A stretch of 64,000 nucleotides of DNA from Hyaloperonospora brassicae. Lineage: Eukaryota; Oomycota; Peronosporomycetes; Peronosporales; Peronosporaceae. The position numbers were made by a program, and so were the translations under genes. Each line of letters begins with the position of its first letter. Position 1 is the first letter of the stretch. The notes under the pieces are model-generated. The model was not told where the DNA came from. It saw only the letters and a program-made list of their open reading frames with translations, and ran no database searches. The stretch is taken from contig CANTFL010001296.1 in assembly GCA_947650285.1 (NCBI GenBank), positions 62,001-126,000 of the forward strand. The letters run 5' to 3'. Shown one piece after another: positions 56,775 through 64,000 of the stretch.

Positions 56775-59700
56775 AGTCTTCTCATAGGGGTATTGTAATG
56801 AACAGCCCTCGTATCAAGAATTATGGTCGATGTAAACTGAAGCGCTAATGTACCATCATTTTTGGTGCGATGTGTCTTGTATTGCTGAAAGCAGTACTAA
56901 ATACGCCTTAAAAATTCATTAGGTGGATACATCAAGATCTACACCGGCATCGCTACCAACAGAAGAAGCTGTTATTTTGCAACAACCGCGGCACCCAATC
57001 ACGCATTCGGTAGGCATGCGTTTTACTTTTCGTCTATATAATCACCTTTGGACTTCTTACAATAACACCAAGAACTACGTTTACCTCCCTAATCTATTGT
57101 ATCCTTTTGTTGCGTTGTTTATTAGCCAAATTTTGCTTCCTTCATTCTATCAGTTGTTATTTTTGAACTTTTTCATAATTGCATACGGTTAAGATAGATT
57201 GAGCTTTCTCCATCTCATCTCGATTCGGCAAATTCGCCGATGTGACAATCATACATTACTGCAATACCAAATGGTCGAGGAACGGCGATGCGAAGGGCTC
57301 CTTATCGACAAAAACAAGAATGGTTCTGGAGTAGATGGTGGGCAGATATATAGATTTCGTTTGTCCATGTCTATATACAATCGTTTAATAATAAATCAGT
57401 AGTGTAATTCTACTTAAGTTTTTATTTGGATAAACTACTAACATTTTGTGGAGCATGTCGAAATAAAGCTATTAAGTTTTCTGACCCTTTCCATGTTAAA
57501 AAAGAAAGGGGTCATCTCATCGTCAAGAAACTTGATTAAAGTTTGGCGTCAAAGGCGACGACAATATATTGAAATACCATTAGTGAGCGCCATAATTATT
57601 GGATGCCGAGCCCCTGCTTCCTATGGTCACGTCGGATGTGTCACTTAATATACAAACAATACATAACTGTTGTACACGGTCTCGATCTTTGTTAAAATCG
57701 AGTTGCTGAAATCTCTTCGTTCATTGTAATCATCAACCCTCTTAATTTCTCCTTCGACTCGAGGTGGCAGCTAGTACAAAGAGCATCATATCACTTCATG
57801 TGCTGTCAATTATTTCCATATTTTATGCTCTTGCCTGCTTGTCCGTGTCTTCGTTCATACATGCACGTGTACAGCTCTTCTGTCACATAGTCTTTGGTGT
57901 TCCGATTTAAAACACACCTTATGCATATTATATTGCTCCTTCCGCATATTGCATCGCAATTTCTTAATGGACAGCACGATGGCGTTTTATGCAGCGTCAG
58001 TATTCTCGAACGTGTCCTACCGTCTTTTGCATCGTCGTGAATCTTTGGCAGAGTTTCGAGATGCATCTTTACAATCATAATTGGCAGCAAAACTACCATA
58101 GCATACTCTATTGGCGCTGTATAAAATATACGGTTCCAATAGAACATGGAAAGCCACAATACGAATACATGAGTTGTTAATACTACCTCGCTGCTGTATC
58201 TATTGACGATATTCAATCTCCATATGACGATCCTTCATAAAAATTTGCCGTCCCAGTTTTTTTCCGGCCGTTAAATTTTGTGCGCGAATCGCACGTCGAA
58301 TATCTGATAAAAGACCAACTTCGTGTAATCTTAGCTACTATTCGTGCGGTCTAGAAGCGAGACACACCCGATTACAGCTGTGCTTGCACTTTTAAAATGA
58401 TTAGGTAGCTTAAAGTAAATGCGGTATATTTAATTAAGTCTTTGTCGACAAGAGTAGAAGGTTTGGCGAGGTGCCAAGCATCGTCAAATTCTATTAACAC
58501 AAAAACGGTGGCGCTATGAATTTTCTTGGCAAACATAGATACGACTGCGCGCACCATATAATAAACATGAATTGGGTTAAAACTACTCACACACTGGTCT
58601 GCTTTCGTGCGCTGGTCCAGCAAATACCTAGAAAGCATCGGCAAAAGCATCCGAATACTCAGTAATAGCGCTTTTAGCCATTAATGTGAGTGATAAAGAT
58701 GCATCAAACGGTTCTTTATATTCCTTCACAAGTTCAATCCCTGCCGCATTTACAAAGATCTGAGAAGCATTAAGTTAAGCTCAATATATACGACATTGCA
58801 GTACATATAAGTGAAGCCCAATGTGATAAGCGACACGAACAGCAGGCAAGTCGAAAATATTACTGCTATCCCCAGCAGCGTACACACGAGTCTTACGATG
58901 CATCCACGCGCCTTTTGCATCGTCAATCATTCGTATATAAAGTAAAATTTATAACATATTCAGTGAATTCATTGATATCAATTTATCAGGCGATTAGCAC
59001 TTTGAAAAAATGGAAATAATTTTGGCTTGACGAAGGATGCTAATTCATAGTCGACATCGTGACGCGATGCAGCATTATTCTCGAAGCACTTCCTACGATA
59101 TGAAGATCCGAACAAGTAGCTATAAACAGCATGTTGCTTAGCAATCTAGATAAGTGGCTGTCACATCCCAAAAAATCGTGCGTGCTAAAGAATGTAAGAC
59201 TTATCTGTCTAAACTATTTATGCACAGCCGATCCAAAGTCAAGAGAATGAACATATACAGAATTAAAATTAGTCATAAATGTGCAAGCAACCTTTAAGCA
59301 GAATCAGATACGACTGCATAAGCAGTCGTTTAGACACGCTGTCAACTTTTTTAACAAACATGAGACTTCAACTAAAAAAGATGTTGAGATACGCACGAGA
59401 GTAGGAGATACGTTATCGTCACAGGAAGTCGCTAATCACCTATAAGTGCCATCTTCGCTCCGCACGAATTTCTTATTTCTGCAAGCAAATAGAAAGCCAC
59501 AATTCAACCACACAACATAATTCGAGTAGTAAGCGCAAGTAATAGTCTGAACAGCAGCAAACGGATCGCTTCACCATCTACGTGCACTTATTTTCCAATT
59601 GATTAGGTTTGTTCCACCAAGAAGTCTTGCGTTCTAACTGGCTTCACCATTACCGTTCGAAGTGATCACAAATAGATCTCTTCCGTTTACGTGAAGTGCA

Positions 59701-61691
59701 GCCTGATATTCGTATGAAGTATATGGATATGATACGTGGTCCTCTATACGTATTAACATTCATATAAGTGTCTTTGTAGCTGAAAGGGTTCTCTGTCGCC
59801 GATGTCATGTGGCGAACTCTTCCAATGTTGTTTTGCTTGTAATTATATCACCTGAAATACGAACCAGAGTTCTCTAGGTCTTACCCGCTGTGGATTATTT
59901 GTTTTATCACTTTTGCGTGAAAAAGTAAATTGGCTTTTGCTGAATACTAATGGCTTCCACTTCATTGTTCATGCGTGTAGCATAAAAAAAGTAGGATCTA
60001 GTGTTAAGCTGATCTCAAAAGATGAAATTGAAGTGTGGACGATTGATATATTGCTTGTGTAAATGGTTAAGCAATATGTATTATAGTCTAATTAATTATT
60101 TCAGAAACGCTAAGCCCCCTTATCGTTATTTTCAGTAAGGTATAATTTTGGCAGACGTAGCAAAACCAAAAAATTCGGATTGAATGTTCCGGATACCCAA
60201 CTTGATGGACGTCCTCAACCTGCTAATACAATCTGCCGACCGAAGTACTTTGTACATTCCAAATGTGGTCCTCATCATTGTAGGCCATTTTTCGACTCAG
60301 TTTAAAGGACGAGCCGTAGAAATCCAGGAACCGAAGAATGTCGATACGTAACGCCCGTAGCGACCAAAAGACACACAACTTGATGCAAAAAAAATTGTTA
60401 TAGGTTCTGCTGGATCCTGGCTAGCTATCAAACTACCTTGTAACGATCATAGATCCAAAACTTGTACCTGTTTTGCGTAAACACGATCATCAATATACCA
60501 TTTGTTATAATTACATGGTATATCACCTTGTAGCACGCCATTTTTCAGGAAACGCCGAAGCTCAATGTTGTGGATGCTCGGGTTTATTAGTCAATTCTTG
60601 TGTCCGACCTTGTGATGGAGATATACTGTTGTTCAACAAGGCTCTTTGTTTAGCTGGTAGGATTGTGGACAGGATCTTACGTATTAAGTTTTCGTACAGC
60701 TATATTGGATTTAATGCTGTTGACTTCGTTTGACGCGTGTCTTGTATTGTTAGTTTCGTCCGTTGTTCAACCAATATTCATAAGTATTATTACTTCAGTT
60801 CAACTTATCATTTATATTCTTCAACAAACATGTACTCTGTGCGACAAAGTTTCCTGTATCGAAGCTTGTCTCATAAAAGATCAAGTTTATGCAATGTACA
60901 TAGGCTTTGAAGCTCGCTCATCGCAAGTTTACCGAATAAGGCCAAATTGGAGTTTATCGTTATTGTATTGGCACAATGGTGAACTAGGCATGATATCTTC
61001 GGTCTAACACAAATCAATTTCGATGTACGCGCGACTCCTGACTCGATCGATAGACACCTACACCATTTCTTACGTCGGACTTTTATAAATACCGACAGCT
61101 CATAATGACAGCGAGCCAATAGAGGCCCGCACAAAAAGAGTGGCTGCTGAGATAGTTCGTAGAAATTAAAATCTATTTTCATATTTGCAGACATCAGTTA
61201 AAAGCGAAGTCAACGACACACATCAATTGCCCAATCCCGACGACTCACATGTACAATCACTGTTTTCTTTGTCTACGTAAGGCCGGGAAAGTTGGTTTCA
61301 CCGTTGTGTACACTACCCTCTCACGTATAAATAGGTGCGTAATCGTACAAGCCTTTGGTACTTCAGCTCGAACAGCGCCATCAGCAGTTTATCGAGTTCC
61401 AGCAATTGTCGAATTTTTCGTGACGCCAAGCACGTGGTCCGCCATGCGATACCTGGGTCGGCCGGGCCGGCGATCGCATTACTGAGTGAGGAAGGAACTT
61501 TCCGCCCTCTTAACAGTTCCGTTTGCTCCTGTATCTAATCCTTGTATGAGCTCCCGAAAATAGGTGTGGGCCTTAGTCGGCGAGACATAGTCCGAATCAA
61601 ACTCGATCGGTGTAATAAATTAGCTCCACCGTATACGCGACCCGCAATTCACCCGATCGTGTTACCTTTTGCAATCCGCCTTGAGTGACTT
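56775..61691. other. AT-rich stretch without recognisable genes
   Basis: No convincing ORF, RNA gene or repeat. 61340-61690 is GC-richer than its surroundings and directly precedes the truncated LTR, but I see no gag or pol motif in it. Confidence 0.5.
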
Positions 61692-62010
61692 TGTAACGGG
61701 GCAGCCCATTACAAGTAATTACCATTGTGAGAAATGGTAATTAAGAATATTATGCTGAATATTCCTTTAACAACATTACTAATTACAGTGATATATTTGA
61801 GACGACCCAAATATCTACGCATTGGTTGACATAGGCCATTATATCAACCCACCAATCGCTGCTAGACGCGCGCAATGGGTATGTAGACGTCATCATACGT
61901 CTACTTATATTAATATAATCAAGTTCGGACAAAACAGAGAACAAGAGATATTGGACTTAATTTTATATTTAACAACAGTTTTACTTTGGCCACGACTAGG
62001 GGCACACCCC
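61692..62010 (+). repeat. Truncated gypsy-family LTR
   Basis: Begins TGTAACGGGGCAGCCCATTACA and follows the solo-LTR order (ATTAAGAATATTATG..., CACCAATCGCTGCTAGACG...). It loses homology near 62010, within a short direct repeat of GCTAGGGGCACACCC type, and lacks the 3' terminus. Confidence 0.85.
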
Positions 62011-62141
62011 ACTTTTGCTAGGGGCACACCCGTCCTCCCAAAATGATAATAAGGACTTTCCATTTAATGTTTCGGTACGTACCTCGTTACGGACGTTAGC
62101 TGTAATTTCCACAAATACTGCACGCGGTACGTGTTTGTCCG

Positions 62142-62651
62142 TGCCCCGAGAAAGCTAAGGAGAAGCTCACTCGAGCTGCAACGCCATACCCAACGGATGC
62201 AAAGATCCGTAAAGCCATGACGGTGCTGAAGGAAAAAGTGGCAGAGCAGAAGAAGGACGAGAAAATGCGCCAGGATGGCCGTCTGCTGGGTAAGACCGAG
62301 GCAGTCGAGAGCAAAGCTGTTTCCAAGCAGCGTCCGCTGCAGCTGAAAAAAACGTCCGAGTTCAGTCACGCGCAGTGGACAGTTGCTGTTGTGCTCATTG
62401 GCATCGCATTGGCTCTCGGCCAACGTGGTTTTGTGCAGCGGCGCAACGGTCATTTGACGTCATTCAGAAAGCTGAAATTCCTGTGGAACATCATGTATTG
62501 TTCGGCGTACCACAAGAGATTGATCCGGCAGACACATGCCAAGTCCATGCATGTTGACATACGTCTTCATGTACTTCTCCCGACGTCACGCGAATCCGAC
62601 CGTTGCGTGCAAAACGCCACCTCTTGTGCCTCAATAGCCTATTGTTGCTAG
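62142..62651 (+). CDS. Possible exon of a small single-pass membrane protein
   Basis: Plus-strand frame: a Lys/Glu-rich helical region (EKAKEKLTRAATPYPTDAKI, then VLKEKVAEQKKDEKMRQDG), followed by KKTSEFSHAQW and a hydrophobic segment VAVVLIGIALALG ahead of a basic stretch. The charged-helix-then-anchor layout looks like a tail-anchored or single-pass protein. No start or splice site is certain (an internal Met is at 62217), and the frame after about 62440 may be intron. Protein not recognised. Confidence 0.4.
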   Translation, partial: CPEKAKEKLTRAATPYPTDAKIRKAMTVLKEKVAEQKKDEKMRQDGRLLGKTEAVESKAVSKQRPLQLKKTSEFSHAQWTVAVVLIGIALALGQRGFVQRRNGHLTSFRKLKFLWNIMYCSAYHKRLIRQTHAKSMHVDIRLHVLLPTSRESDRCVQNATSCASIAYCC

Positions 62652-62863
62652 CGACAGCATTGCGTTGCGTGGTGCCCGTCGTCACAGGTCGCACATCATA
62701 GTGATGCATTGCATGAGGTTTCTCGCTTGTTCCAACTTACGACGAGCGATAGACGAATACTAAAGCTGGGCGTGGCAAACGGAGAAGAGACTCGAAAGCG
62801 TCTCATACTTTAGCAGCATAGTGGCCTCTTAGTGGCTTCAGGCACTGTGCACTTATCGCGGTG

Positions 62864-63974
62864 TCATGTCCATTGCATTGGCCCACCATTCAGACCGTAC
62901 TCTATCGACCCGTCCTCGCCTTCGGTCTCGCGTATCTCCAACTCTTTGAAACAATGCAGCACTACAGCTGCACGACCTCGCGGAAACGACTCGGTTGCTA
63001 CCTGCTCCACTGTGAGACCATTATACGTACTACGCTTGGTGTGTTTCTTCCTAAAGCAAGGGTTATGTTGATGTATTGACCGGCGACGGAAGACGGCCGA
63101 TGTCTGGCTTTTGCTTGCATCTGTCCGTGCGCGACAACGTTTGTCATAGGCGTCTGGAGCCAATTGTCTTCAGCATCGACACACTTGAGATTTCGTGCGG
63201 CTACTTAGCTCAGCAGCAAGCTGCGGCCAGAGTCTGGGCGACTCGATGCCCCACTCGCGCCATCTTGTAAGAATGAGCCATCTTTCTGCTCGGTGAACGT
63301 GCGGGACGACAAGTCCGGGTTTGATGCAGTTACCGTATCGGTCCCGAAGCGCTGGCTGTGTTCGCCCGGGTACATTCTGACAAATGTCGCTCCACGGCAC
63401 TTGATCCCGATTGGACTCACTGCCTTTTGGCACGTATGCACGAAGTGCGAGCAGCAGCCGTCGATCCTCACTCAACTAAAACTTGTCTCACCGAAGACCT
63501 GGTGCGAGCGAGAGCTGCATTCGATGGCGGATCTGCCCCGACACACGGCCATCCATCAAATCTGCAACCACGTTCCCTTTTTCGCCAAAGACCGGGACAG
63601 CTTCACGCAGGATCTAATCTTCTCCTGGCGTAAAGGTTGGCCGCGTGTTTCCCGCGTTCAGCGCTGTCTGGTACCGAGCAAGACCATGAGCTGCTGGTCT
63701 TCCCGGCACGAACATGCGCTTTGTAATCTCGTGCCACTTCTTCACCAGTTTCGGGTCGTCTTGTCCCGTGGCCAACCGTCGAAGCGCTGTGTCTTCCTCG
63801 TTCGTCCACGCGCCAAGCCGAAACGTCGGCGAATCGTGCAAGTCATACCACAAGTTGCACGCAATACCCGAAAGTTCAAGTGGAAACTTGCTCGACTTGC
63901 GCGCCTCCTGCCACGCGCGAAGTGTGTTCCACGCTTGCAGAAGTATCTCCACGTTAGCGGCGTGTATCATGTAG
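62864..63974 (-). pseudogene. Multi-Myb (SNAPC4-like) protein with four in-frame stops, partial
   Basis: Read on the minus strand from the right edge, one frame encodes successive SANT/Myb repeats: GAWTNEEDTALRRLA...KKWHEI...GRPAAH; FTPGED...AVPVFGEKG...GRVSGQIRHR; SEDRRLLLALRAYV...WSDICQNVPGRTQ...RDRYGN; ERWLILTRWREWG...LWPQLAAEL. Multiple Myb repeats in this arrangement resemble SNAPC4/SNAP190 (snRNA promoter binding). The frame is interrupted by TAG at 63614-63616, TGA at 63488-63490, TAG at 63476-63478 and TGA at 63170-63172, without any frameshift. The gene continues beyond the window. Confidence 0.7.
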
Positions 63975-64000
63975 AATTCTTTGGCAAAGGCCGCGACGAC

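Noticed and set aside
62217..62651. RAMP4/SERP1-type ER protein
   Set aside because: A charged helix plus a C-terminal hydrophobic segment is shared by many tail-anchored proteins, and the diagnostic residues are absent.

Overview
The window looks like oomycete nuclear DNA (Phytophthora / downy-mildew type). The evidence is compact host genes with short GT-AG introns (about 80-130 bp), dense nested Ty3/gypsy and Ty1/copia elements with an L1-like LINE, and small secreted cysteine-rich proteins. I could run no database search, so this assignment is inference.

Layout. 0.4-5.2 kb is a host gene island: HMG-CoA lyase (6 exons, mitochondrial presequence plus a C-terminal SRL), an ESCRT-III Vps20/CHMP6 subunit (5 exons) and an intronless CNNM/Mam3-type membrane protein (DUF21 plus CBS). 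5.2-8.7 kb has no recognisable gene apart from a 5'-truncated LINE with poly(A) and target-site duplication. 8.68-13.69 kb and 41.25-44.83 kb are the arms of a large inverted repeat. Each arm carries one copy of a 116-aa secreted 14-cysteine protein. The two copies differ at 30 codons of the mature part, all replacements, while signal peptide, 5' flank and 3' flank are almost identical. The left arm carries a LINE that the right arm lacks.

Between the arms lie two related minus-strand Ty3/gypsy elements. Gypsy A (13.69-27.29 kb) is old and is split by a copia element with a 5-bp TSD (15.27-20.54 kb). Gypsy B (29.99-37.97 kb) is fuller. B has a 534-aa ORF on the opposite strand between pol and the 3' LTR that overlaps the integrase/chromodomain end of pol; A keeps a decayed homologue. 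Both elements, including their LTRs, are packed with short perfect inverted repeats every few tens of bases, and some LTR hairpins differ in sequence between A and B while staying paired. About 1.1 kb of RT/RNase H is nearly identical between A and B although the rest has diverged.

Right of the inverted repeat: a decayed plus-strand gypsy element (44.83-50.1 kb); a TIR-bounded element (50.16-51.99 kb) enclosing a third partial copy of the arm sequence; an AT-rich, gene-poor stretch (52-61.7 kb) with a solo LTR (TSD AGAGC); a truncated LTR; an uncertain small membrane-protein ORF; and at the right edge a multi-Myb (SNAPC4-like) gene with four in-frame stops and no frameshift.

Most of the 64 kb is therefore layered transposon insertion and rearrangement around a fast-evolving secreted-protein pair, next to a small island of conserved housekeeping genes.
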